Origin: Deltaproteobacteria bacterium
Lineage (GTDB): Bacteria; Myxococcota_A; UBA796; UBA2385
DNA length: 64,000 nucleotides
Reading direction: 5' to 3'
Assembly: GCA_016792625.1 (NCBI GenBank)
Contig: JAEUKK010000116.1
Location: 186,001 to 250,000 of the forward strand
The translations under genes and the position numbers were made by a program. This document shows, one piece after another, positions 1-9,064 of the stretch. The notes beneath the pieces were generated by a model, which saw only the letters and a list, made by a program, of their open reading frames with translations, did no database searches and had not been told where the DNA came from. Numbering within the stretch: the stretch's first letter is position 1; each line of letters starts with the position of its first letter.

Positions 1-1035
1 ACGTCGGGGGGCCACGCCCTGCACCGCTTGGCGGATGGCCGCGATGTGGTCGGGCGTGGTGCCGCAGCAGCCGCCCAGCACGTTGACCAAGCCCGACCGC
101 GCCCACTCCCCGAGTTTTTCAGCCATCTCGGCGGGGCCCTCGTCGTAGCCGCCCATGGCGTTGGGCAGACCGGCGTTGGGGTAGGCGCTGACGTGCACTT
201 CAGCGACCCGGTGCAGATCATCGACGTAGGCGCGCAGCGCGTCGGCGCCCAGCGCGCAGTTGAGCCCGATCGACAGGGGGCGGCTGTGGCGCAGGCTGGT
301 GAAGAAGGCCTCGGCCGTCTGCCCCGATAGGGTGCGGCCGCTGCGGTCGGTGATCGTGCCGGAGATCATGAGCGGCAGGCGATCATCGGGGTGCACGCCC
401 CGCTCAAGGTAGGTGCGGTCGAGGGCGTAGAGCGCGGCCTTGGCGTTGAGCGTGTCGATGATCGTCTCGACGAGGATGACGTCGCAGCCGCCGTCGATGA
501 GCCCGGCCGCCGCTTCGGCGTAGGCCTCGACCAGCCCGTCAAAACGCACCGCGCGAAAGCCGGGGTTGTTCACGTCGGGAGAGAGGCTGGCCGTGCGCGT
601 GGTCGGCCCGATGGCCCCGGCCACCCAGCGCAGCCGGCCGTCGCGGGCCGCGGCGGCGTCGGCGGCCCGGCGGGCGAGGCGCGCGCCCTCGACGTTCATC
701 TCGTAGGAGAGGTGGGCGAGGCCATAGTCGGCCTGGCTGATGCGGTTGGCGCCAAAGGTGTTGGTCTCGATGATGTCGGCGCCCGCGTCGATGTAGGCGG
801 CGTGGATGCCCTCGATGATCTCGGGCCGGGTGAGCACGAGCAGGTCGTTGTCGCCGCGCAGCTCGTGGGGGTGGTCTGCGAGGCGCTCGCCCCGAAAGTC
901 GGCCTCTGTGGGGCGGTGTCGCTGGATCATCGTGCCCATCGCGCCATCGAGCAGCAGCACGCGCTCACGCAGGGCGGCGTGCAGGGCGGCCACGCGGTCG
1001 GCGCGGGGGAGGATCGGCGCGGGGGCTGCGCTCAT
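1..1035 (-). CDS. metH: Methionine synthase, homocysteine-binding (N-terminal) part, cut by window edge
   Basis: Cobalamin-dependent methionine synthase transfers a methyl group from methyltetrahydrofolate via B12 to homocysteine. The visible 345 residues correspond to the N-terminal homocysteine S-methyltransferase barrel. It opens with [12 protein letters not shown] and continues with [15 protein letters not shown]. The three zinc-ligand cysteines expected in this domain are present: C260 in GLNCALG and C323-C324 in GGCCGTT. The ATG overlaps the stop of the upstream ArsR/methyltransferase gene (ATGA, 1032-1035), so translation is probably coupled. The gene continues beyond base 1, so I cannot say whether folate, B12 and activation domains follow or whether this is a stand-alone homocysteine-binding subunit. 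Confidence 0.93.
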   Translation of the reverse strand, partial: MSAAPAPILPRADRVAALHAALRERVLLLDGAMGTMIQRHRPTEADFRGERLADHPHELRGDNDLLVLTRPEIIEGIHAAYIDAGADIIETNTFGANRISQADYGLAHLSYEMNVEGARLARRAADAAAARDGRLRWVAGAIGPTTRTASLSPDVNNPGFRAVRFDGLVEAYAEAAAGLIDGGCDVILVETIIDTLNAKAALYALDRTYLERGVHPDDRLPLMISGTITDRSGRTLSGQTAEAFFTSLRHSRPLSIGLNCALGADALRAYVDDLHRVAEVHVSAYPNAGLPNAMGGYDEGPAEMAEKLGEWARSGLVNVLGGCCGTTPDHIAAIRQAVQGVAPRR

Positions 1036-2027
1036 GGCGACTCCGGTGCGTGGGGCGGCGCGAAGGCCACCGCGTTGAGGATCTCGAAGTGGGGCGGGCG
1101 CGCCTCGCGGGCGGCCGGCTCGATCTGGGCCCCGACGAAGCCCGCGGCGCGCAGCAAGCTGAGCAGCTCGGCCGGGCTCTGGCCCGGGTTGGTGTGGCCG
1201 TAGCTGGCGGCCACCTCGGGGTGGGCGTGGCGGTCGAGGGTGGAGAGCCAGAGCGCCCCGCCGGGCCGCAGCAGGCGCCGGGCCTCGGCCAAGGCGCGGT
1301 CGGGCGCGCTGAGCATGGGGAGCACACCGAGCAGCAGCACCAGATCGGCGGCGCCCGACGCCAGGGGGACCGCGTAGAGATCGGCCTCGAGCAGCTGCAG
1401 CTGCGGCGGGAGGCCCCCGCGCGCCCGGGCCGCGGCGAGGGCCTGCGGGTCGCGCTCGACGCAGGTGATGCGGCGGGTGGCTGGCGCGAGCAGGCAGGCG
1501 ACCCCGGCGTCACCCGCGCCGAGATCGACGACCTCGCCCAGGTCGGTGAGCCGGACGAGGCCGCGGGTCAGCGCCTCCCACGAGCGGCCGGGCAGGTAGC
1601 GGCGGCCCAGCGCGTCGCCGCCCGACCGCCGGGCGGTGAGCAGACGGGCCAGCGCCCGGTCGGCCTCAAGCTGGGGGCCAGCGGCCCCGCCCAGCGCGGC
1701 CTGGAGCAGGGCGGCCCCGGCGGCGTCAGCGGGGGGCTGGAGCTGGTAGAGGCTGCTCGCACCTTGGCGCCAAGCGACCGCCAAGCCCGCCTCGCGCAGC
1801 CGCTGCAGGTGCGAGGACACGCGGGGCTGCGGCAGGGCCAGCACCTCGGTCAGCTCGGCGACGGTCAGCGGCGCGTCGGCGAGCACCGCGAGCAAGCGCA
1901 GCCGCGTCGGATCGGAGAGGGCCTGGCACAGCTTGACGGTGCCCCCGAGCGCGTCGGGCGGGGCCTCGGGCTCGGCGGGGAGCGGCTGCACGGGGCCTCC
2001 GGGGCGGCGCGGCGTCCATATCTCCAT
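1032..2027 (-). CDS. ArsR-type regulator fused to SAM-dependent methyltransferase (SahR-like)
   Basis: This 331-residue protein has an N-terminal winged helix of the ArsR family (about residues 30-90; [14 protein letters not shown], then recognition-helix region [13 protein letters not shown]). A class I methyltransferase domain follows, with the SAM-binding loop [10 protein letters not shown] near residue 167 and [15 protein letters not shown] further on. This architecture next to methionine-cycle genes is that of SahR, a repressor that responds to S-adenosylhomocysteine in Proteobacteria. Coupling by ATGA to metH supports that role. ATG 2027 is the first in-frame start near the domain, but it lies inside a palindrome that could be the operator, so a leaderless mRNA or a later start is possible. 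The function is inferred from family and context. Confidence 0.85.
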   Translation of the reverse strand: MEIWTPRRPGGPVQPLPAEPEAPPDALGGTVKLCQALSDPTRLRLLAVLADAPLTVAELTEVLALPQPRVSSHLQRLREAGLAVAWRQGASSLYQLQPPADAAGAALLQAALGGAAGPQLEADRALARLLTARRSGGDALGRRYLPGRSWEALTRGLVRLTDLGEVVDLGAGDAGVACLLAPATRRITCVERDPQALAAARARGGLPPQLQLLEADLYAVPLASGAADLVLLLGVLPMLSAPDRALAEARRLLRPGGALWLSTLDRHAHPEVAASYGHTNPGQSPAELLSLLRAAGFVGAQIEPAAREARPPHFEILNAVAFAPPHAPESP

Positions 2028-2046
2028 ATCTGCATAACACGATATG
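2025..2046. promoter_or_regulatory. Palindromic operator candidate for the SahR-like regulator
   Basis: CATATC (2025-2030) and GATATG (2041-2046) form a perfect inverted repeat with a 10-base spacer, and a further direct CATATC copy lies at 2017-2022. This is a conspicuous AT-rich patch in a very GC-rich region. It lies between the divergent regulator and the Gre-like gene and overlaps the regulator's apparent ATG. A site here would suit autoregulation of the regulator-metH unit. Binding is inferred. Confidence 0.5.
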
Positions 2047-2139
2047 CGGCCGGCCGCGGGGCGGCGGCATAGGGCCGCGGCCCGCCACTGGAGCCCCCTT
2101 GACCGCCTTGACCTGCGCCCCGCCGCCGCGCGCCGCCCG

Positions 2140-2619
2140 ATGAGCCTGCCCGACCGCGCGGCGGTGATCGACGCGCTCATCGCCCAGATTGACGTGCAGC
2201 TCGCTGGTGTGGCGGCGATGACCGCCGCTGCCCGCGACGAGGCCACCGGCAGCGAGTCGCGGCCCGAGAACCAGTACGACACCCGCGCGCTCGAGGCGAG
2301 CTACCTCGCCGCCGGCCAAGGGCAGCGGCTCGCCGAGCTCAAAGAGCTGCGCATGTGGGCGGGGCAGCTCTCCCCCGCTGCGGCCGACGGCCCGGCCGCC
2401 CAAGGCAGCCTGCTGCAGATCGCGCTCGGCCGGCAGGTGCGCGACGTGCTGTTGAGCCGCGCCGGGGGCCCGGTGGTCGAGGTCGGCGGCCGGCGCGTCG
2501 AGCTCATCTCGACCCGGGCGCCCTTGGGCGCGGCCCTGCTCGGGCTCGAGGCCGGGGACGGGGCCGAGCTCGACTCGCCCAAGGGCCCCGTGCTGGTCGA
2601 GGTGCTCGCGGTCGGCTGA
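2140..2619 (+). CDS. GreA/GreB-family transcription-elongation-factor-like protein
   Basis: This 159-residue protein has Gre architecture: an N-terminal helical hairpin (about residues 1-75, with a conserved PENQYDTRALEASYLAAGQ segment) and a C-terminal FKBP-like domain (SLLQIALGRQVRDVLLS onward). Family members contact RNA polymerase through the secondary channel. The segment between the helices is acidic (DEATGSESR), but the sequence resembles a divergent small Gre-like subfamily more than canonical GreA. Stimulation of transcript cleavage is therefore not assured. The ATG at 2140 is chosen because the upstream in-frame residues are Arg/Ala-rich and unlike the family. The gene is divergent from the SahR-like gene and convergent with the Fe-S protein. 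Confidence 0.72.
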   Translation: MSLPDRAAVIDALIAQIDVQLAGVAAMTAAARDEATGSESRPENQYDTRALEASYLAAGQGQRLAELKELRMWAGQLSPAAADGPAAQGSLLQIALGRQVRDVLLSRAGGPVVEVGGRRVELISTRAPLGAALLGLEAGDGAELDSPKGPVLVEVLAVG

Positions 2620-2628
2620 GGGTGGGGC

Positions 2629-3423
2629 TCAGGGGCGGGCGGGCGCCGCCCAGCTGGCCCAGGGCGGCCCCAGACCAGCGTGCAGGTCGTCGTTCACGCC
2701 GAGGCGCGCCGCGAGGGCCGCGCGGCCGCGGGCCCGGTCCTCGTGGTAGCCCTGCGCTTCGGGTGGGTAGCGGCTGGGCGCACCTTCGGGGCAGGCGTTG
2801 CGGGCGGCGCAGGACTGGGGGCAGCCCCCGGTCGTGCGGTGGGCCGCGCAGGCAGAGATCTCGAAGCGGGCCCCGTCGGCGCGAGGGACCGCGCCCACCG
2901 GGCAGGCCGCGACGCAGGGCGCAGGGCAGCCCGCGCAGGGCCCGGGCCCGGGCTGCGGGCCGGTGGGAGGGAGCGCCTCGGTGGTGAAGCAGGCCGCCCG
3001 CAGGCCGATCCAGGGCCCATCGTCAGGGTGGAGCAGCAGGCCGAGGCGGCTCGGCCAGCCGAGGCCCGCGGCCGCGGCCAGCGGTCGAAAGTCGACGAAG
3101 GTGGGCTCGTCGGCCGCGCAGCGCACCCAGAGGCGGCTCGGGGGCGGCGCGGGGTCGGCCGCCCGCAGCAGCCGGGCGATGTGGGCGTCGAGGGGGTGGG
3201 CTTCCTCGCGCAGGCGGGCGTGGTCGGCGGTCAGGGCGTCGACAAAGCCCTGCCAGAGGGCGGGCCCGCCGCTGGCGAAGACCAGGGCGGATCGGGCGCC
3301 GGGCAGCGGCGCTGGGCCCTCGACCCGGGCGACCCCCCAGCGCTGCAGGCCGGCGGGCCCCAGGGCGGCGATGGCGGCGGCGGCCCAGGCGGGCAGGGCG
3401 GCGGGGTCAGCGGGGGTGGGCAT
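2629..3423 (-). CDS. Ferredoxin-type 4Fe-4S cluster protein, QueG-like C-terminal region
   Basis: This protein of about 264 residues has a cysteine-rich C-terminal third: CAGCPAPCVAACPVGAV, then CAAH, GGCPQSC and CPEG. The spacing resembles the ferredoxin part of epoxyqueuosine reductase (QueG) and related Fe-S proteins. The N-terminal part lacks motifs I can assign to a B12-binding QueG core, so I call it a QueG-related Fe-S protein and not QueG itself. The start at 3423 is preferred because GGAGG lies five bases before that ATG; another in-frame ATG at 3441 would add six residues. A queE gene lies far away at 19677, so a queuosine link is possible but unproven. Confidence 0.65.
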   Translation of the reverse strand: MPTPADPAALPAWAAAAIAALGPAGLQRWGVARVEGPAPLPGARSALVFASGGPALWQGFVDALTADHARLREEAHPLDAHIARLLRAADPAPPPSRLWVRCAADEPTFVDFRPLAAAAGLGWPSRLGLLLHPDDGPWIGLRAACFTTEALPPTGPQPGPGPCAGCPAPCVAACPVGAVPRADGARFEISACAAHRTTGGCPQSCAARNACPEGAPSRYPPEAQGYHEDRARGRAALAARLGVNDDLHAGLGPPWASWAAPARP

Positions 3424-3514
3424 GGCGGCCTCCGTGGCCATGCTCGGGCCTCTGGCTGGCTGGGGTCAAGGCGGGGCGCCCTCGGGGGCGCCGGGCCTGT
3501 GGCAGGATGCGCCC

Positions 3515-4537
3515 ATGGCGCCACCCCGGGTCGACGACCCCTTCTTCATCATCGGGACCGAGCGCAGCGGGAGCAACCTGCTGCGGCTCATGCTCAACGC
3601 CCACCCTGGCCTGCACGTGCCGCACCCGCCGCACGTGATGCACCTGCTCGGGCGGATGGAGGCCGCCGCCGGGCCGCCCGGCGCGCCAGCGACGGTGCGC
3701 CGCCTCGCCGAGCTGGTGGCCGGGCTCGTCGAGCGCCACATCCACCCGTGGCCGCTGCAGCCCGACCCGGCGGCGCTGGCCGCCGCCGCTGACCCGCCCG
3801 ATCTGCTCGGCCTCAGCTTCGCGCTCTACGACACCTCGGCGGCCCAGGCGGGCAAGCCGCGGTGGGGCTGCAAGTCGACCGTGATGATCCACGAGACCGA
3901 GCGGGTGCTGCGGGCCCGGCCGCGCGCCCGGTTCATCTGGCTCGTGCGGGATCCGCGCGACGTCGCGGTCAGCAGCCTCGACAGCGTGTTCAACCCGAAG
4001 GACCCGATGCATGTCGGCGCGCTCTGGGCACGGCAGCAGCAGCTCGGCCTGCAGCTGCAGGCGCGCCACCCCGAGGCGGTGCACCTGCTGCCCTACGAGG
4101 CGCTGACCGCGGCCCCCGAGGCGCGCTTGCGGGCCCTGCTCACCTTCCTCGGCGCGCCCTGGGACGGCGCTGTGCTGCGCCACCGCGAGACGCCCGAGGC
4201 CAAGACCATCGCCGGCCTCTCCGACTCATGGAAGAACACCGATAAAGAGGTCATTGTCGGCAATTCGGGCAAGTGGCGCAAGCGGCTGAGCCGCCGTGAC
4301 GCCGCCCGCATCGCCGCCGTGGCTGGGCCCGAGATGCGGGCCCTCGGCTACTCCATCGACCCCGAGGATGACGGCTACGTCGTCGGTCCCGGCGACCAGC
4401 TCTCCGCCGCCCTCGGCGAGCTGCGCGGGCGGCTGCGGGTCGAGCTCCGCGCGCTGCGCACCGACCAGAACCACTGGCGGCGCTGGCGGCGGCGGGCCTG
4501 GCTCTGGCAGCAGGCCGCGGTGCGGGGCCGGGGGTGA
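3515..4537 (+). CDS. PAPS-dependent sulfotransferase family protein
   Basis: This 340-residue protein carries both PAPS-binding signatures of sulfotransferases. The 5'-phosphosulfate loop is IIGTERSGSNLL (residues 12-23) and the 3'-phosphate motif is FIWLVRDPRDVAVSS (about 140-155). Such enzymes transfer sulfate from PAPS to hydroxyl or amino groups of small molecules, lipids or glycans. There is no signal peptide, so it is probably cytoplasmic. It is the first gene of a tight three-gene unit: the next sulfotransferase starts within its stop codon (GTGA, 4534-4537), and an amidinotransferase-fold enzyme follows. The acceptor cannot be read from the sequence. Confidence 0.85.
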   Translation: MAPPRVDDPFFIIGTERSGSNLLRLMLNAHPGLHVPHPPHVMHLLGRMEAAAGPPGAPATVRRLAELVAGLVERHIHPWPLQPDPAALAAAADPPDLLGLSFALYDTSAAQAGKPRWGCKSTVMIHETERVLRARPRARFIWLVRDPRDVAVSSLDSVFNPKDPMHVGALWARQQQLGLQLQARHPEAVHLLPYEALTAAPEARLRALLTFLGAPWDGAVLRHRETPEAKTIAGLSDSWKNTDKEVIVGNSGKWRKRLSRRDAARIAAVAGPEMRALGYSIDPEDDGYVVGPGDQLSAALGELRGRLRVELRALRTDQNHWRRWRRRAWLWQQAAVRGRG

Positions 4538-5856
4538 GGGCGGCCCTCGCCGACCCGCGGCCCACCCTGGACCGCGCCCGGTCGGCGCTCGCCGCCCTCG
4601 CCGCCCTGCGGGGCGCGCCCGTTGACCTCGATGAAGTGCGTGACGTGGTGGTCATCGCGAGCAGCAGCCGCGGCGGGAGCTCGGTCTTCGCCGAGCTGCT
4701 GCGGGGGGTGCCCGGCCTCAGCCACCTGCAGGCCGAGCTGAACCCCTTTGTGCTGCTCGCAGGGGCCGGGCCCTACGAGTCGGGGCACGGCGATGATCAC
4801 CTCAGCGGCGGTGATCCGGTGGACGAGGAGCTCTGGGCCCGCGAGGTGGGCCTCGACGTGGGCGCGCCGGCCGCGGTGGTCGGCGCCGACCCCGCCGAGG
4901 ACCTGGACGCCCTCGCCGGCGCGATCGCGGCGCGCCTGGTCCTGCAGTGGCCCGACCTTGGCCTCCCGCCGGGTGAGCTGTGGGCGGCGCTCCGTGCGGC
5001 CCTCGGGGCGCTCGCCGCTGCCGGTGGGGGTCGGCTGCCGCCGGCCGGGCCGCTGCACCGCGCCCTGCTCTCCAGGCTCGGTTCGCGGTGGCCGGGCCTC
5101 GATCCCTGGTTCTACGACCTCGACCCGGCGCTGCTCCGCGACGCAGGCCCGCCTCCGGCGGTGCCGCCGGGCCCTGTCCCCATCGAGGAGCCCCCCTTCG
5201 TCACCGTGGGCCCGTGGCGGCGGGGCCTCTTTGGCCCGCTGGTCATCAAGACCCCGTCCAACTGCCACCGCCTCGACTGGTTGGCCGCGCGTTTTCCCCG
5301 GGCCCGCCTGCGCGTGCTCCACTTGGTGCGCAACCCGGCCGCGGCGATCAACGGCCTCGTGGATGGCTGGTTGTTCCGGGGCTTTCATAGCCACGCGCTC
5401 GCGGCCCCCCTGGCTGGCGCCCTGGGGGCGGCCCTGCGCCCCGGCGACCGCGGGCACTGGAAGTACGACCTGCCGCCTGGCTGGGCCGCGCTGCGCCGCG
5501 CCCCGCTGGCCCTGGTCGCGGCCCACCAGTGGGCTTCGGCCCATGACGCGGCGCTGCTCTGGCTCGAGGCCCACCCTGCGGTGCCCCGGCTGACCGTGCG
5601 TTTTGAGCAGGTGGTGGGCGAGGCTGACGAGCAGACCGCCGCCTTGACCGCGGTGGCCGACTTCCTCGGCCTGCCCGAACCGGGGCCGTTGCTCCGCCAG
5701 GCGCGGGGGGCCCTCCCCGTGGTCATGGCCACCGCCGCGCCGCGCGCCCGGCGGTGGTTCTCCCGCGCGACCGCGCTCGAGGACGCGCTGGCCACCTCTG
5801 GGGTGCGATCCGTCGTGGATCGACTGCAGCTCGGTGATCCCGAAGGGTGGAGGTGA
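4534..5856 (+). CDS. Second sulfotransferase-like protein
   Basis: This 440-residue protein has a degenerate sulfotransferase fold. A phosphate-loop-like VVIASSSRGGSSVFAELL sits near residues 38-55, LVIKTPSNCHRL near 235, and the 3'-phosphate-like LHLVRNPAAAINGLVDG near 262. It is longer than its neighbour, with an insertion of roughly 180 residues between the two motifs. The start is GTG 4534, overlapping the previous stop by four bases. The next gene's ATG follows two bases after its stop, with GGAGG inside the end of this gene. The tight spacing suggests one operon in which two sulfotransferases act on the same or related acceptors; that is inference. Confidence 0.75.
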   Translation: MRAALADPRPTLDRARSALAALAALRGAPVDLDEVRDVVVIASSSRGGSSVFAELLRGVPGLSHLQAELNPFVLLAGAGPYESGHGDDHLSGGDPVDEELWAREVGLDVGAPAAVVGADPAEDLDALAGAIAARLVLQWPDLGLPPGELWAALRAALGALAAAGGGRLPPAGPLHRALLSRLGSRWPGLDPWFYDLDPALLRDAGPPPAVPPGPVPIEEPPFVTVGPWRRGLFGPLVIKTPSNCHRLDWLAARFPRARLRVLHLVRNPAAAINGLVDGWLFRGFHSHALAAPLAGALGAALRPGDRGHWKYDLPPGWAALRRAPLALVAAHQWASAHDAALLWLEAHPAVPRLTVRFEQVVGEADEQTAALTAVADFLGLPEPGPLLRQARGALPVVMATAAPRARRWFSRATALEDALATSGVRSVVDRLQLGDPEGWR

Positions 5857-5858
5857 GC

Positions 5859-6833
5859 ATGCCCCACGAGTCCACGCCGGCGCTGCCGGCCACCTATGGG
5901 GGCCCCGGCGCAGTCCACCGCTCGCAAACGCACGAGGACGACGTCCAGCAGGGGCTGATCTGGGCGACGGTGGGCCAACACAACGAGTGGGGGCGGCTGC
6001 GGCGCTGCGCCCTGCCCGCGGCGCCCGCCTCGCTGGACGTGGTCACCGACCCCGAGGCGGCCTGGATGCTCCGGCGGCCCGACCGGGCGCAGATCCAGCG
6101 CGAGCTTGACGCGCTGGGCGCCATCTTCGATGAGCTGGGGGTCGAGGTTTGGACCGTACCCGCCGCGCGCCCCGCGCTGGGCGAGGCGCCGCCCAACCTG
6201 CTGTTCTTGCGCGATCTGGGGCTTACGACCCCGGCGGGTGTGCTGCTGGGCCGGCCCGCGGCGCCGATCCGGGCGGGGGAGGTCGCGTTTTTTGCCGCCG
6301 CCCTCGCCGAGCGGGGCGCGCCGATCCTCGGCCTGCCCATCGGCGGGGCCACCTTCGAGGGGGCCGACGCGCTCTGGCTCGACCCAGGCACGGTGGTGGT
6401 CGGGGTCGGCAACCGCACCAACGCCGCCGGCTTGGCTTGGCTCCGCGCGGCCCTGGGCGCGCAGGGCGTTGAGGTGCACGCCGTGCCCGCTCCGGCGCAG
6501 GCGCAGCACCTGCTTGGCGTCTGCCTGCGCGTGGACCGAGACCTCGCCGTCATCGATGCGGAGCGCTGCCCCGCGGCCCTGCGCCGCGCCCTGCAGGAGC
6601 GGGGCGTGGCCCTGGTCGAGCTGCCGCCCAGCGCCGAGCTGCGCCTGGGCCGCGCGAACAACGCGGTGGTCGTCGGCCCACGCGCGCTGGTGATGCCGGC
6701 GGGGAACCCGGTCGTGCAGCGTCAGCTCGAGCAGGCGGGGATCAGCGTCTGGACGGCCGAGATGGGCGGCTGCCTCGCCGCGGCCGGGGCGATGGCCTGC
6801 ATGACCGCGACCCTGCTGCGCGAGGCCGGCTGA
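5859..6833 (+). CDS. Amidinotransferase / dimethylarginine dimethylaminohydrolase-fold enzyme
   Basis: This 324-residue protein belongs to the guanidine-modifying superfamily (arginine deiminase, DDAH, amidinotransferase). The expected catalytic elements are visible in order: R118-D119, FEG (E167), QH (H217) and a C-terminal Cys (C314 in AMACMT, in the usual GG...C position). The start is ATG 5859, because GGAGG ends five bases before it; an in-frame GTG at 5847 would add four residues. Family enzymes attack the guanidine carbon through the cysteine; hydrolysis and amidino transfer cannot be separated from sequence alone. Placement after two sulfotransferases suggests modification of a guanidino- or sulfate-bearing metabolite. 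Confidence 0.82.
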   Translation: MPHESTPALPATYGGPGAVHRSQTHEDDVQQGLIWATVGQHNEWGRLRRCALPAAPASLDVVTDPEAAWMLRRPDRAQIQRELDALGAIFDELGVEVWTVPAARPALGEAPPNLLFLRDLGLTTPAGVLLGRPAAPIRAGEVAFFAAALAERGAPILGLPIGGATFEGADALWLDPGTVVVGVGNRTNAAGLAWLRAALGAQGVEVHAVPAPAQAQHLLGVCLRVDRDLAVIDAERCPAALRRALQERGVALVELPPSAELRLGRANNAVVVGPRALVMPAGNPVVQRQLEQAGISVWTAEMGGCLAAAGAMACMTATLLREAG

Positions 6834-6843
6834 GGCGCGGCGC

Positions 6844-8988
6844 TTGCCGAAGGTGCCCCCCGCGGGCTACTTCCCGCCGATGCACACCCCTCCCTTCGCG
6901 CACGTCCCTGCGGCCTCGGCCGCCCCTGGCCGTCTGGCCCTCCTCCCGCTCGTGGCCGCGCTGGCGTTGGCCTGCAAGCCGGCCCCGCCGCCCGCGCCGG
7001 TGCCCGAGCCGGCCAAGCCGGTCGAGCTGCCGGCCTACGCCCAGGCGGTGCTGCGCGACATGGACGCGAAGGCCGACCCCTGCGCCGACTTCTACCAGTA
7101 CGCCTGCGGCGGCTGGACGGCGAACACCAAGCTGCCCGGCGACAAGTCGCGGTGGACGCGCAGCTTCTCGACGATCACCGAAGAGAACGACAACTTCATC
7201 AAGGCTCTGCTCGAGAAGGCCGCGGCCAACCCCGGCGGCGGCGACGCCGATTGGAAGCGCATGGGCGACGCCTACGGCGCCTGTATGGACGAAGCCGCGG
7301 TCGAGGCGGCGGGCACCAAGGCCCTCGACCCGCTGTTCGCGGCCATTGACGGCGCCAAGACCCTGCCCGAGCTGGTGAAGGTCATCGGCCAGCTGCAGCG
7401 GCACGGGGTCGACGTCTTCTGGGGCGGCAGCGTGGACGGCGACTTCGCCGACCCGGGCCTGCAGGTGCTGCACCTGACCCAGACCGGGCTCGGCCTGCCC
7501 GACCGCGACTACTACATGCCCAAGCCCGAAGACACCAAGGGCAAAGAGCTGCTCGCCGCCTACCCGCTGCACATGCAGAAGGTTTTTGAGCTGGCCGGCA
7601 AGGGCGGCAAGGCCGACGCCGACAAGGCGCTGAAGGTCGAGATGGAGCTCGCCAAGCTTCACAAGCCGCGGGCCGAGCTGCGCGACCCCACCAAGACCTA
7701 CAACAAGCTCGACCGCGTCGGCCTCAAGAAGCTCGCGCCCGAGATCGACTGGGACGGATGGCTGGCCGCCAGCCACGGCGCCCACGTGCAAGACATCAAC
7801 GTCGAGGTGCCCGAGGTCTACGACGCGCTCGGCCAATACATGAAAAAGGCCAAGCTCGACGAGCTCAAGGCCTACATGAAGTGGGCGGTGCTGCGCGACA
7901 CGGCCAGCCACCTGCCCAACACCATCGTCGAGGCCGACTTCGCCTTCTTCGGCAAGCAGCTGCAGGGCCAGGCCGAGCTCAGCCCCCGGTGGAAGCGCTG
8001 TGTGCGCGCCACCAACAGCAAGCTCGGCGAGGTCGTCGGTCGCTTCTACGTGCAGGAGCGTTTTGGCGGCGCGAGCAAGGACGTCGCCCGCACCATGATC
8101 GGCGACATCCAGGTCGCTTTTGAGCAGGGCCTGCCCTCGCTGGTCTGGATGGACGAGACCACCCGCCAGCGGGCCATCGACAAGAAGAACACCCTGGTCT
8201 TCAAGATCGGCTACCCCGACAAGTGGGAGGACTACAGCAGCCTCAGCATCCAGCGCGGTGACCACCTCGCGAACCTGCTGGCCGCCAACGCGTTTGCCCA
8301 CGACGACCAGATCGCCCTGGCCAGCAAGCCGACCGACCGCAGCCGCTGGTTCATGCCCCCGCAGCTGGTCAACGCCTACTACCACCCGCTGCTCAACGAG
8401 ATGGCCTTCCCGGCCGGCATTCTGCAGCCGCCCTTCTTCGACGCCAGCTACCCCTCGGCGATGAACTATGGCGCCATCGGCATGGTCATCGGCCACGAGC
8501 TGACCCACGGCTTTGACGACCAGGGCAGCCAGTTCGACCCCCAAGGCAAGCTCTCCGACTGGTGGAGCGCCGACGCCCGCAAGCGCTTCGAAGAGCGCAC
8601 CGCCTGCGTGTCCTCGGCCTATGGGCAGTACGAGCCGGTGCCCGGCACCAAGATCAACGGCGACCTGACGCTGGGTGAGAACATCGCCGACATCGGCGGC
8701 CTGCGCGTGGCCTACCGCGCGTGGAAGTCCCGCCGCGCCCAGGAGCCCAACCAAGCCCCGAGCGTGCCCGGCCTCACCGAAGACCAGCTCTTCTTCGTCG
8801 CCTTCGCCCAGGGCTGGTGCACCTTGTCCACCGCCGAGGCGACCAAAGAGCAGCTGCTGTCCGACCCGCACAGCCCGGGCCAGTACCGCGTGATCGGCAC
8901 GGCCACCCAGCTGCCCGAGTTCGCCGCGGCCTTCTCCTGCCCGGCGGGCGCGGCGATGGCCCCGGCCAAGACCTGCGAGGTCTGGTAG
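6844..8988 (+). CDS. M13-family (neprilysin/PepO-like) zinc metallopeptidase, lipoprotein
   Basis: This protein of about 714 residues is of usual M13 length. The zinc-binding HELTH spans residues 551-555, and GENIAD, with the third zinc ligand, starts at E612. An upstream NAYYHPLLNEM segment is typical of the family. The N-terminus has a hydrophobic segment ending LALAC, a likely lipobox, followed by a Pro/Ala-rich linker, so it is probably an anchored periplasmic or surface oligopeptidase. TTG 6844 has GAGG eight bases upstream; an in-frame ATG at 6880 would give a shorter signal but has no obvious ribosome site. A terminator-like hairpin follows at 9013. Confidence 0.93.
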   Translation: MPKVPPAGYFPPMHTPPFAHVPAASAAPGRLALLPLVAALALACKPAPPPAPVPEPAKPVELPAYAQAVLRDMDAKADPCADFYQYACGGWTANTKLPGDKSRWTRSFSTITEENDNFIKALLEKAAANPGGGDADWKRMGDAYGACMDEAAVEAAGTKALDPLFAAIDGAKTLPELVKVIGQLQRHGVDVFWGGSVDGDFADPGLQVLHLTQTGLGLPDRDYYMPKPEDTKGKELLAAYPLHMQKVFELAGKGGKADADKALKVEMELAKLHKPRAELRDPTKTYNKLDRVGLKKLAPEIDWDGWLAASHGAHVQDINVEVPEVYDALGQYMKKAKLDELKAYMKWAVLRDTASHLPNTIVEADFAFFGKQLQGQAELSPRWKRCVRATNSKLGEVVGRFYVQERFGGASKDVARTMIGDIQVAFEQGLPSLVWMDETTRQRAIDKKNTLVFKIGYPDKWEDYSSLSIQRGDHLANLLAANAFAHDDQIALASKPTDRSRWFMPPQLVNAYYHPLLNEMAFPAGILQPPFFDASYPSAMNYGAIGMVIGHELTHGFDDQGSQFDPQGKLSDWWSADARKRFEERTACVSSAYGQYEPVPGTKINGDLTLGENIADIGGLRVAYRAWKSRRAQEPNQAPSVPGLTEDQLFFVAFAQGWCTLSTAEATKEQLLSDPHSPGQYRVIGTATQLPEFAAAFSCPAGAAMAPAKTCEVW

Positions 8989-9012
8989 GCCCGCGCCTTC
9001 GGGCACCGGCAT

Positions 9013-9036
9013 GGGGTGGGCGGCTTCGCTCACCCC
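9013..9036. terminator. Hairpin between convergent genes
   Basis: GGGGTGGGC (9013-9021) pairs with GCTCACCCC (9028-9036) around a six-base loop, with one G-T wobble. A TTTT run follows within about ten bases on the plus strand. It sits between the stops of the M13 peptidase and the convergent DUF4435-like gene, so it could serve both directions. Confidence 0.6.
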
Positions 9037-9064
9037 GTCGCCGTTTTGGGGGAGCCCCGACGCT

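Noticed and set aside
2629..3423. Full QueG (epoxyqueuosine reductase)
   Set aside because: Only the ferredoxin-like C-terminal part is recognisable; the N-terminal cobalamin-binding core is not evident.
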